A stretch of DNA of 64,000 nt, taken from contig NZ_JBJKFD010000001.1 in NCBI RefSeq assembly GCF_049723905.1, positions 4,216,001 to 4,280,000 of the forward strand, given 5' to 3'. The notes beneath the pieces were generated by a model. That model was given only the letters and a program-made list of their open reading frames with translations. It searched no databases and was not told where the DNA came from. Shown piece by piece: positions 16,522 to 23,494 of this stretch. Position numbers and translations under genes: made by a program. Origin of the DNA: G963665185 sp049723905. GTDB lineage: Bacteria; Desulfobacterota; Desulfovibrionia; Desulfovibrionales; Desulfovibrionaceae. Every line of letters starts with the position of its first letter. Position 1 is the first letter of the stretch.

Positions 16522-17130
16522 ATGCAATCAACAGAACAGTATTTGACTGACTCCCAGGGGCGGCTTGTGCCTTTGGACCACGTTTCTGAATACGATCAGT
16601 TACGGAATGAGCTTGTCGATAAGCTTGTAGATAAAGCCAAGGTGCAGCAAATCTGTTTGGGCACATTTAAAAAAGCGGCTTTGCAAGACATTCAAGCTTT
16701 GGTCGAAATTGCAGCCGATGACTACGGAGCGAAAATCGGCGGCAAGAAAGGAAATATCACGCTGACGTCGTTTGACGGACGGCGCAAGGCCGTTGTGAGT
16801 ATCAATGACTATCTGACCTTTGACGAAAAGCTGGTCGTTGCAAAAGAGCTGATCGACGAATGCCTGAAAGAGTGGACAAAAGATGCCCGGTCTGAGCTTC
16901 AGGTTTTGGTCGGTGATGCTTTTCAGGTTGATAAGAAAGGCAGGATTTCCACCGCCAGGGTGTTGAGCCTGCTCAAGCTTGAGTTCGATGATGAACGCTG
17001 GCTGGAAGCCATGCGTGCAATCAAAGACAGCCTGACTGTTGAATACAGCAAGTCATACGTCCGTTTCTACGAACGTAGCGGCATTGACTCGCAGTGGACC
17101 CCGATTTCCTTGGACATCTCCAAGCTTTAG
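16522..17130 (+). CDS. DUF3164 family protein
   Basis: A 202-residue protein of the DUF3164 family, common in early regions of Mu-like phages. It shows the characteristic order LTDSQGRLVPLDHVSEYDQLRNELVDKLVDKA, then GGKKGNITLTSFDGRRKAVVSINDYLTFDEKL, and near the end SYVRFYERSGIDSQWTPISLDISKL. It has no enzyme motif; a DNA-related role is only suspected from its position. A start at 16510 is possible, but ATG 16522 has TGGAGG at ideal spacing. Confidence 0.85.
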   Translation: MQSTEQYLTDSQGRLVPLDHVSEYDQLRNELVDKLVDKAKVQQICLGTFKKAALQDIQALVEIAADDYGAKIGGKKGNITLTSFDGRRKAVVSINDYLTFDEKLVVAKELIDECLKEWTKDARSELQVLVGDAFQVDKKGRISTARVLSLLKLEFDDERWLEAMRAIKDSLTVEYSKSYVRFYERSGIDSQWTPISLDISKL

Positions 17131-17138
17131 GGGCCGAC

Positions 17139-18533
17139 ATGAATTCCGCTGCCCCTTATAGACATCAAGCTCCCGCAGGCCGGGCATTGTCCCGGCCTGA
17201 TTGGGCAGGACATACGCCGCCGCAAAATCTCCAAGCCGAGATGGCTGTGTTGGGTGGCGTGTTCCTCAAGGGCAGTATCTTTCATTCACTGGTGGATATG
17301 CTGGGCGAGGACGATTTCTATTCGCCTGTTCACAGACAAATTTTCAATACGTTCAAGGACCTGTACGCGGCGAATACGCCTGTTGATCTTGTCACTGTTG
17401 CCGATCATCTCAAAAAGCTGGGGAAGCTCCAGGACGTGGGCGGCCATGCATATTTGGCCGACATTGCGGCGGCGGTCGTCAGTGCGTCCAATGCAATGGC
17501 GTATGCGCGGATCGTCAAGCAGGACTCGGTCAAGCGGCAATTGATCGACGCAGGCATGGAGATCATTAAGGAGAGTTTTGAGTCTGCGGACGATGCCGAA
17601 AGCTTGGTGGATAAGGCGCAACAGGCGGTGTTCAAGGTTGCTGAACAGCACGCGGCCCAGGACTACAGCGCAAGTACGGACCTCGTACAAACAATTTTCA
17701 CGCAACTTGAGAAACGGGCTGCCAGTCGTGACATGATAACCGGCGTCACAACCGGCTTTACACGGCTCAACGAGATGACCGCCGGGTTGCAGCCGACGGA
17801 CTTAATCATTGTGGCCGCAAGGCCGAGCATGGGCAAAACCGCCTTCGCACTCAGCATGGCATTTAACGCCGCGACCAACGGTGTGCAGGACGTGCCCACG
17901 GCTATTTTCTCCCTGGAAATGAGCAAGGAACAGCTCATGCAGCGGCTTATGTGTATCGCCGGGGGCGTAGATTTGAAGCGGCTGCGGACGGGCCAGCTGG
18001 ACGACGAGGACTGGAACAAGCTTTACACTGCGGGTGACATACTGACCGGTGCGCCCCTCTTCATTGACGACACGCCAGCGCTCAGTGTGATGGAGCTGCG
18101 TGCCCGGTGTCGTCGGCTCAAGATGGAGAGAGGGTTGGGCCTCATTCTGGTGGATTATCTCCAGCTCATGCGCGCCGGGCGGCGGATTGATTCGCGAGAG
18201 CAAGAAATTTCCGAGATTTCGCGCAATCTCAAAGCGCTGGCAAAGGAACTGGACGTGCCTGTGGTGGCGCTCTCCCAGCTCAACCGGAAAGTCGAGGAGC
18301 GTGCCGACCGTCGGCCCCTGCTCTCCGATCTGCGCGAGTCTGGTGCTATTGAGCAGGACGCGGACATCATCATGTTTATCTACCGCGACGAAGTCTACAA
18401 CAAGGAATCGCCCAAAAAGGGTGTGGCAAACATCATCATCGGCAAGCAGCGAAATGGGCCTGTGGGTGAAATTGAACTGGCGTTTGTGGGGCAGAGTACG
18501 AAGTTTGCTGATTTAGCGTGGGGGCAGGCATGA
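17139..18533 (+). CDS. Replicative DNA helicase, DnaB family, phage-encoded
   Basis: A 464-residue hexameric helicase close to the length of bacterial DnaB (about 470). The N-terminal DnaB domain (LQAEMAVLGGVFLKGSIFHSLVDML...ANTPVDLVTVADHLKKLGKL) and linker are intact. The RecA-like domain has Walker A ARPSMGKT (Lys233), the helical block SLEMSKEQLMQRL, Walker B-like LGLILVDYLQLM, and the Arg-finger region ALSQLNRKVEERADRRPLLSDLRESGAIEQDADIIMFIYRD. It would unwind DNA at forks made by replicative transposition. The start at ATG 17139 excludes 15 codons overlapping DUF3164. It overlaps the next gene by four bases. Mu itself relies on host DnaB, so this gene is unusual in the context. Confidence 0.95.
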   Translation: MNSAAPYRHQAPAGRALSRPDWAGHTPPQNLQAEMAVLGGVFLKGSIFHSLVDMLGEDDFYSPVHRQIFNTFKDLYAANTPVDLVTVADHLKKLGKLQDVGGHAYLADIAAAVVSASNAMAYARIVKQDSVKRQLIDAGMEIIKESFESADDAESLVDKAQQAVFKVAEQHAAQDYSASTDLVQTIFTQLEKRAASRDMITGVTTGFTRLNEMTAGLQPTDLIIVAARPSMGKTAFALSMAFNAATNGVQDVPTAIFSLEMSKEQLMQRLMCIAGGVDLKRLRTGQLDDEDWNKLYTAGDILTGAPLFIDDTPALSVMELRARCRRLKMERGLGLILVDYLQLMRAGRRIDSREQEISEISRNLKALAKELDVPVVALSQLNRKVEERADRRPLLSDLRESGAIEQDADIIMFIYRDEVYNKESPKKGVANIIIGKQRNGPVGEIELAFVGQSTKFADLAWGQA

Positions 18534-19306
18534 GCGTCCAGAACATTGTTAGCTTCAGCGGTGGAAAAGATTCATCCGCTTTAGTGCTGAAAAGCCTGGA
18601 GAAAGGATTGCCTATTCACGCCCTTCATCATTTTGATGGGGGGTGGGAATTCCCGCAAATGCAGGATCATCTGGATAAATTCGAGAATTATACCGGCATC
18701 CCTATCCTGCGAATCAAGCCGAAAGAGAATTTTGAATATTGGATGCTGGAGCGACCTGTCATAGCTCGTACGGGACCATTAAAGGGGCAGTTGCGCGGGG
18801 TTGGGCACGGCTGGCCTAGTTGGACTCGCCGCTGGTGTACCCGACAAAAAGCCGTCTATTTGGACAAGGCTGTTGCAGATTTATCCAACCCCGTGAAACT
18901 GATCGGCTTTGCCGCTGACGAAGAACACCGTGCGCGACGAGGAATGAACAAAAAAGGTCGTTATGCGAAATATGTCGCACGATACCCGTTGATGGAATGG
19001 GGAGTTACCGAATCTGACGCATTGGCTATTTGTAAGCGGCATGGGTTCGATTGGGGGGGGCTATACGATATTTTCCCGCGCGTATCGTGTTTTTGCTGCC
19101 CTTTGCAAAGTGTGGGTGAGTTGAAAAAACTGCGGCTATACTTTCCCGATTTATGGGCAAGAATGCTGAAGTGGGATTCGGCCAGAGGTAAACACAACAA
19201 GGGCTTTTTGCATTATCGGACAGTACACGATTTAGAGTGCAGATTTTCCTGGGAAGATTACCAGTTAAGTCTCCTCAGTCTGATTTCCAGAAGGAAAGTC
19301 GCATGA
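18530..19306 (+). CDS. PAPS-reductase-like PP-loop protein
   Basis: A 258-residue member of the phosphoadenosine phosphosulfate reductase/N-type ATP pyrophosphatase superfamily. The PP-loop SFSGGKDSSALVL lies at residues 7-19; family members adenylate a substrate or reduce/transfer sulfur. Trp/Arg-rich WPSWTRRWCTRQKAVYLDKAV precedes a second conserved region (LIGFAADEEHRARRG). A Cys cluster CFCC with flanking basic residues follows near residue 186. The length and Cys cluster fit phage and DndC-like relatives better than classic CysH. It overlaps the helicase by four bases and GemA by four, so it is part of the early replication operon. A role in nucleic-acid thiolation or modification is possible but unproven. 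Confidence 0.85.
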   Translation: MSVQNIVSFSGGKDSSALVLKSLEKGLPIHALHHFDGGWEFPQMQDHLDKFENYTGIPILRIKPKENFEYWMLERPVIARTGPLKGQLRGVGHGWPSWTRRWCTRQKAVYLDKAVADLSNPVKLIGFAADEEHRARRGMNKKGRYAKYVARYPLMEWGVTESDALAICKRHGFDWGGLYDIFPRVSCFCCPLQSVGELKKLRLYFPDLWARMLKWDSARGKHNKGFLHYRTVHDLECRFSWEDYQLSLLSLISRRKVA

Positions 19307-19737
19307 GTGATAAAATCAAGCGGTTGCGGCAGAAGGTTCGGGCGGCCCAGCATCGCCTCGGAATCGCTGATACCGACTATAGGTCGATCCTGGCCGAGCG
19401 GTACGATGTTGAGTCTACAAAACAGCTTTCAATCGCCCAGCTTGCCGACCTGATGAATCATTTCATTGCCGTTGGTCGGGGGGATCAGCCTGCCGCGCCG
19501 CGTAAGCGCGATTGGATTGAGATACCAGATTCAGACCCAAACGTCCGGCAGAAGCGGAAAATATTAGCAATGTGCCAAAGCCTGGGCTGGTCGTTTGCTT
19601 ATTTAAACGAACGGATCAAAAAGCAGTTTGGAGTCGAGCATATTAAATTTTTACGTGACCAGTCGGCGCTCCAGACTTTGGGCAAAGACATGGTGAACCG
19701 TATGAACAAAAGTGGACAGGACCCTTACCCGTATTGA
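19303..19737 (+). CDS. gemA: GemA-like protein (Mu gp16, DUF1018)
   Basis: A 144-residue protein of the phage GemA family. In Mu, GemA alters host gyrase activity and gene expression after infection. Visible family features are KIKRLRQKVRAAQHRLGIADTDYRSILAERY at the start and MCQSLGWSFAYLNERIKKQFGVEHIKFLRDQSALQTLGKDMVNRM at the end. It starts with ATGA coupling to the PP-loop gene. Confidence 0.88.
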   Translation: MSDKIKRLRQKVRAAQHRLGIADTDYRSILAERYDVESTKQLSIAQLADLMNHFIAVGRGDQPAAPRKRDWIEIPDSDPNVRQKRKILAMCQSLGWSFAYLNERIKKQFGVEHIKFLRDQSALQTLGKDMVNRMNKSGQDPYPY

Positions 19738-20047
19738 TGTTGTGGATACATTGCGATCTGAAATTATGGCCCGGTTCGGAACGGTCTATCGGTTTTGTAG
19801 AGTATCCGGGCTGAACAAGAGCACTGTGTATATGACGCTTGCCGGGGCGTACCCTGGCAATGTTGAACGGCAGATAGCGAGAATCAGGGCCGTCCTGGAT
19901 GGCCCGGAGGACCACGCCGAGGCGGTTTATAGAGCGATCAAAAGAGTGGCGTGCAGGCGGTGCAAAAAGCGTGGGTTGTGCAGTTTGTGTGATCCGTTGT
20001 TTCGTGAGCAGGCGGCGGCGGTGTTGGAAATTTCTCAAGTTAGGTGA
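19712..20047 (+). CDS. HTH/zinc-finger small protein
   Basis: A 111-residue protein starting at GTG 19712 and overlapping gemA by 26 bases. The N-terminal half resembles a helix-turn-helix (MARFGTVYRFCRVSGLNKSTVYMTLAGAYPG). The C-terminal half has CRRCKKRGLCSLC, a likely zinc-binding knuckle. Probably a DNA-binding regulator of the middle region; no named family is recognised. Confidence 0.7.
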   Translation: MDRTLTRIDVVDTLRSEIMARFGTVYRFCRVSGLNKSTVYMTLAGAYPGNVERQIARIRAVLDGPEDHAEAVYRAIKRVACRRCKKRGLCSLCDPLFREQAAAVLEISQVR

Positions 20048-20060
20048 AAGAGGTACGGCG

Positions 20061-20519
20061 ATGCATTTGGTAGACGAGACATTACGACTGATCCGAGCAG
20101 GCTGGCTGCCGTTCTCCGGTGTTGTCTCGCCTGCCGTGTACAAAACGTTGAATTGTCCGCAGTCGAAAAAGGCCCGGTGGTTCGAGTCTGCCGCGCCGTC
20201 CGGGGCTGCGTTGTATCAGTGCCTAGGGTGCAGCCGGGTCTGCACCCTACGGGACGAACCGGGGATGCAGGCCCGGTTGCCGATTTATACGCCGCTGCCG
20301 GTGATTCCGCGCGACGATCTGCCGGGGTTGACCGCCGGGGAGATGCTGCAACGCATGGAAGTGTTGCGCTGGGACCAAGCCGCGTTTGTGCTGAACATCG
20401 GCAAGAGCGAATTTTACCGGCTGGTCCAGGAAGGCGCGTTGACCCGTGCCGGGCCGGAACGTCCGGTACGCGTGACGTCTGCAAGCGTTCGGGCACTGCT
20501 GGACCAGCGCCCAGAATAA
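20061..20519 (+). CDS. Probable DNA-binding protein, last gene of the early operon
   Basis: A 152-residue protein starting at ATG 20061 after AGAGGT. The N-terminal half has a Cys4-type pattern (NCPQ...YQCLGCSRVC). The C-terminal half reads as a MerR/excisionase-type HTH (TAGEMLQRMEVLRWDQAAFVLNIGKSEFYRLVQEGAL...RVTSASVRALL). It occupies the place where Mu carries the middle/late activators Mor and C, but I see no clear Mor homology. A late-gene activator role is a hypothesis. A terminator follows directly. Confidence 0.7.
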   Translation: MHLVDETLRLIRAGWLPFSGVVSPAVYKTLNCPQSKKARWFESAAPSGAALYQCLGCSRVCTLRDEPGMQARLPIYTPLPVIPRDDLPGLTAGEMLQRMEVLRWDQAAFVLNIGKSEFYRLVQEGALTRAGPERPVRVTSASVRALLDQRPE

Positions 20520-20535
20520 CCCTTCGGGTTCAACC

Positions 20536-20563
20536 AAGGCCGCCAATCTGGCGGCCTTTTTTT
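20536..20563 (+). terminator. Terminator ending the early operon
   Basis: AAGGCCGCC-AATCT-GGCGGCCTT followed by TTTTT. A perfect GC-rich stem that divides early from late transcription. Confidence 0.92.
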
Positions 20564-20629
20564 GCGCCTAGCGTTGCGTTCAATATTTATTGCAAAATTT
20601 TTATTATTTTCCATATCGTCCACACAGTC

Positions 20630-20658
20630 AAGACAGAGTTTTTCAGCCTGCCTATAGT
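20630..20658 (+). promoter_or_regulatory. Candidate middle/late promoter
   Basis: AAGACA (20630-20635), 17 bases, then TATAGT (20653-20658), located between the early terminator and the lysis genes. The imperfect -35 would fit a promoter that needs an activator, as Mu late promoters do. Confidence 0.5.
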
Positions 20659-20683
20659 GGCCCCATAAACAATGGGGAACACG

Positions 20684-20815
20684 ATGACACCTTCCGTTTG
20701 GTTCAACCACAGCACGCAAAACCCAATCCATCCAATTTGCAGTTGCGCACTGCGTCACCGTCGCCGGAGTTCTCCCCATTTCTTCGGCGGCGGTGATCTG
20801 CGTGAGGAGATGTAA
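20684..20815 (+). CDS. Short leader ORF of the late operon
   Basis: A 43-residue frame (starting MTPSVWFNHSTQNP) whose TAA shares its last base with the next ATG (TAATG). It is basic, and Cys/His-containing in the middle. No family is recognised. The coupling is the main support; it could be a real small protein or a translational leader. Confidence 0.4.
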   Translation: MTPSVWFNHSTQNPIHPICSCALRHRRRSSPHFFGGGDLREEM

Positions 20816-21246
20816 TGAAACGCCTTCTGTTGGACAGGCTTGAGCAAACCGCAAACGGCACATTTGGTTTTGTGACCGGGCTTGATGCGTCGTTGTTTTC
20901 TCTTGAGCTTCCTTGGCGTGACAATGAACCAAACCGGTCTTGCATCCCCCAGGGGAAATACACCTGCGAGCTGGTCAACTCCCCCCGGTTTGGCCGTGTC
21001 TATGAGGTCAAAGATGTGCCGGGGCGTACTCATATTTTGATCCATCCTGGAAATTTCGCAGGTGACGTTGACAGCGGCCTGCGTAGCGACAGTGAAGGTT
21101 GCATTCTGTTGGGACTGCGACGGGCTGTTTTTAACGGCCAGCCGGGTATTGCCAGTTCCCGCTTGGCTCTTCAAATGCTGACAGATTTTTTGGACGGGCA
21201 GCCGTTCTCGTTGGACGTGGTCAGTAGCCATGGCGGGGGAATTTAG
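20815..21246 (+). CDS. DUF5675 family protein, lysis region
   Basis: A 143-residue protein of the DUF5675 type, often found beside phage lysis genes. Recognisable features are SLELPWRDNEPNRSCIPQGKYTCEL, the segment GRTHILIHPGNF and the terminal DSEGCILLG block. The arrangement HxGN...GCI resembles the active-site layout of cysteine L,D-transpeptidase-like folds, so a wall-acting role is plausible but not shown. A strong site GGAG precedes ATG 20815. No classic lysozyme or transglycosylase is found nearby, so this may be the endolysin. Confidence 0.8.
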   Translation: MKRLLLDRLEQTANGTFGFVTGLDASLFSLELPWRDNEPNRSCIPQGKYTCELVNSPRFGRVYEVKDVPGRTHILIHPGNFAGDVDSGLRSDSEGCILLGLRRAVFNGQPGIASSRLALQMLTDFLDGQPFSLDVVSSHGGGI

Positions 21247-21419
21247 TGCGTGCCCGTCTTTGTCCCGGTTGTCACCGTTGGCAACGTCTCGCGCTGTTCC
21301 AGACGCCCGGTGGGTATGTGTGCCAGGAGTGCTCGTGGTGTCGAAAACAATTAACGCCAGCAGCTCTTGCGGATCGGGAAGAGATGCTGCGGGCTGCTTA
21401 TGCAAGGAGAAAACAATGA
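21246..21419 (+). CDS. Small zinc-finger protein
   Basis: A 57-residue frame starting at GTG 21246, which overlaps the previous TAG (TAGTG) and ends in a TGA overlapping the next ATG (ATGA). It encodes RLCPGCHRWQRLALF and then YVCQECSWCRKQLTP, a CxxC...CxxCxxC zinc ribbon. Coupling at both ends and the metal-binding pattern make it a credible gene despite its size. Function unknown. Confidence 0.7.
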   Translation: MRARLCPGCHRWQRLALFQTPGGYVCQECSWCRKQLTPAALADREEMLRAAYARRKQ

Positions 21420-22048
21420 TGGTTCAAGGTAGAACGCTCTCTTTTGAGCCAAAGTTCTTTCTTAAATCCAAAACCGTCCTGGGAATAATTATCGCCCTGG
21501 TCGGCGCGATAGTCGGTCATTTCGGGCTGCCTGTTGATGACGCAGAGATTGCGACCTTTTCTTCGGCATTGCTGGAGCTTGTAGGTTTTGTCTTGGCTGT
21601 CTTTGGTCGGGTCACAGCAAAGCAGTCACTGACGGTTAAGGGAAAATGCGCGGGGAAAGCGTTGCTGTTGGTCTTGCTGGTCCCTGTCTTCTTGGTTGGT
21701 GCTGGTTGTGCGGAAATGCAGAAGCTGCCGGTTGATGAACAAATGTCCGTTATCGCCAGCCACGGAACGAAAACCTACGAGTCGCTCCACTCCAAATATC
21801 TCCAGCTGGAACAGACGTTGCCGCCTGATGGGGTCGCCTATCTCCAGACAAAAGTTGCACCGGCCTTGGATGCGGCCAAACACTCGCAGATTGCTTTCGA
21901 GTCTGCCGTCCTGGCTTGGCGACGAACGCAGGTTGAGCCGGGCAATATCGCAGACCTGCGGGCAGATGTTGACCGCTATTTGACCGAAGTGGCCGCGCTG
22001 TTGGCCGGGCTGACTGAAAAGTCTGAGGAGGTGCCCGATGGCAATTAA
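21416..22048 (+). CDS. Membrane protein of the lysis cassette (holin-like)
   Basis: A 210-residue protein starting at ATG 21416 behind AAGGAG. Two membrane segments (VLGIIIALVGAIVGHFGL near 20-37 and ALLELVGFVLAVFGRV near 47-63) resemble a small class II holin. A third hydrophobic segment ends in a Cys (LLLVLLVPVFLVGAGC near 80-97), then a long soluble helical domain follows. It looks like a holin-type N-terminus joined to a lipoprotein- or spanin-like C-terminus in one frame. The Cys context (GAGC) is not an ideal lipobox. The upstream frame to 21230 is open but is occupied by the zinc-finger gene. Confidence 0.7.
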   Translation: MMVQGRTLSFEPKFFLKSKTVLGIIIALVGAIVGHFGLPVDDAEIATFSSALLELVGFVLAVFGRVTAKQSLTVKGKCAGKALLLVLLVPVFLVGAGCAEMQKLPVDEQMSVIASHGTKTYESLHSKYLQLEQTLPPDGVAYLQTKVAPALDAAKHSQIAFESAVLAWRRTQVEPGNIADLRADVDRYLTEVAALLAGLTEKSEEVPDGN

Positions 22049-22232
22049 TCAGGACACGGTTCAGGCGATTGTTGCCCTGGCGAAAACCGGGACCAGCTTG
22101 GCGTTACAGGCTGTCGATGCGTTGCGTCAGTTGCGTGCTGACGGCATCGACGTGCCGGGCATTGAACAGCTGGAGGCTGATATCCAGCGGCTCCAAGCCC
22201 TGCCTGATCTTGTGCAGGACGGAGAGGAATAG
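22038..22232 (+). CDS. Small hypothetical phage protein
   Basis: A 64-residue helical protein (MAINQDTVQAIVALAKTG, then LEADIQRLQALPDLVQDGEE) with GGAGG upstream, overlapping the previous gene by 11 bases. Unknown function; it sits within the lysis cassette. Confidence 0.65.
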   Translation: MAINQDTVQAIVALAKTGTSLALQAVDALRQLRADGIDVPGIEQLEADIQRLQALPDLVQDGEE

Positions 22233-22234
22233 GC

Positions 22235-22675
22235 ATGGACCCGGCAACCCTGACAAAAATTACAGCGGCGTTAACCGCAATCGCAAAGATTGTTGAAGCC
22301 CTCGGGCCGGGCGGGGTCATAGCTCTGGCTTTGGCCGGGCCGGTTGTTGTCGTGGTGGCAGTGCTGATCCTCGCTCATTTGAACAACAAACGCATGGCCC
22401 GTTCATTCGATGAATACCGGATTGACGCGGATCGGCGTTTTGAGGCGTACCGCGATCAGACGTCCGAAACCCTGGAAAGCTACGGCGCAGTTCAGCGAGA
22501 GACAGCCCAATACTACCGGGACAATGTTGAACTGGTGCGCTCTGTTGAATCTCTGGCGAGAGGTTTTCAGGACGTCGTCGTTACTAACACGCGGACGCTT
22601 GAACGTCTTTGCAATGATGTTGAACACCACGTTTTCTGCCCGGTTGCGCGGGAAAGCAAGGGGTTACCGAGATGA
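22235..22675 (+). CDS. Membrane-anchored coiled-coil protein, spanin- or holin-related
   Basis: A 146-residue protein with one strong membrane segment (VIALALAGPVVVVVAVLILAHL, about residues 29-50) followed by a helical periplasmic or cytoplasmic domain rich in charged residues. An N-terminal anchor with a long helical domain is the layout of an i-spanin (Rz), but the first 28 residues are also amphipathic and a holin role is possible. Its position between the holin-like gene and the packaging genes supports a lysis function. Confidence 0.65.
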   Translation: MDPATLTKITAALTAIAKIVEALGPGGVIALALAGPVVVVVAVLILAHLNNKRMARSFDEYRIDADRRFEAYRDQTSETLESYGAVQRETAQYYRDNVELVRSVESLARGFQDVVVTNTRTLERLCNDVEHHVFCPVARESKGLPR

Positions 22676-22914
22676 GTGAATACACTGAAAACTTGGGGCG
22701 GCGCGTGGAGCTGCGCGAAGAAAAATCCAGATTGGCTGCGGAAATAGACGCGCTGCGCGGTGACCTTCGCTCTTTGTGCAGCCCCATCCTGGATGTTGAC
22801 GATTTGAACGGCACGAAGATCGCGAACCTGGGTTTTTCTTTGAATGGGAAGCTGGAACGGTTAACGGCGATCAACTCCAAGCTGGCGGCAATTAAGGAAA
22901 TTCTGGGGCGCTAA
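22672..22914 (+). CDS. Small coiled-coil phage protein
   Basis: An 80-residue helical protein (RRVELREEKSRLAAEIDALRGDLRSL...KLERLTAINSKLAAIKEIL) with ATGA coupling to the previous gene. Small coiled-coil proteins occur in this place, directly before the terminase genes, in several Mu-like phages. Function unknown. Confidence 0.65.
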   Translation: MSEYTENLGRRVELREEKSRLAAEIDALRGDLRSLCSPILDVDDLNGTKIANLGFSLNGKLERLTAINSKLAAIKEILGR

Positions 22915-22915
22915 G

Positions 22916-23494
22916 ATGGTACAGGGCGCGCGCGAATATCCACCGGCAGCCGTTTTTGACGCAGAGGATGCGTTCATTCTCGACGGTTTGACGTTGGAAC
23001 AGGTCAGTCAGAAGACGAGTATCCCGATCAGTACGCTCAAGCGTTGGTCTTCCCAAAAGGGATGGTGTGCCAAGCGTGAGGAATACCGGAGAAAGGAAAG
23101 CGAAACTCGTCATAAGCTGGTTGATGCGCGATTGAAGCTGATTACGGACTGTTCCCAAAAAGGAAATCCTATGTCGGCGTTTGGGTACCAAGCCTTGGAA
23201 AACGCGACAGCAAAAGCAAAAGAAATAGCCCTGAAGGAGCGTGCCGCTCAGATTCCTTCTGACCTGGAGATGGTTACTGATCAGGCGTCTATTGCGGAAG
23301 CTCTGCTCAACGCCATTTCCATCAAGCTGGGACGATTGGCCAGGGACGAAAAACTCGACCTGAAAGCTGTGAAAGACATCCAGGCCGCTCTGGCCCTGGC
23401 TGAAAAAATGAAGCCGAAGGACGAGCTGCCGGAACATCAAAAAGGAATGTCTGCTGATTTTGAATCCACATTGCGGGAGTTGCTGAGAAAATGA
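22916..23494 (+). CDS. Small terminase subunit-like protein (DUF1804/Mu gp27 position)
   Basis: A 192-residue protein with an N-terminal HTH of the terminase small subunit type (AFILDGLTLEQVSQKTSIPISTLKRWSSQKGWCAKREEY) and a long helical oligomerisation part (ALLNAISIKLGRLARDEKLDLKAVKDIQAALALAEKM). It should recognise the prophage left end for headful packaging. Its stop overlaps the start of the large subunit. Confidence 0.82.
   Translation: MVQGAREYPPAAVFDAEDAFILDGLTLEQVSQKTSIPISTLKRWSSQKGWCAKREEYRRKESETRHKLVDARLKLITDCSQKGNPMSAFGYQALENATAKAKEIALKERAAQIPSDLEMVTDQASIAEALLNAISIKLGRLARDEKLDLKAVKDIQAALALAEKMKPKDELPEHQKGMSADFESTLRELLRK

Noticed and set aside
19712..20519. Mor/C late activator of Mu
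   Set aside because: The two genes here have HTH and Cys motifs but not the recognisable Mor domain, so I did not name them as such.
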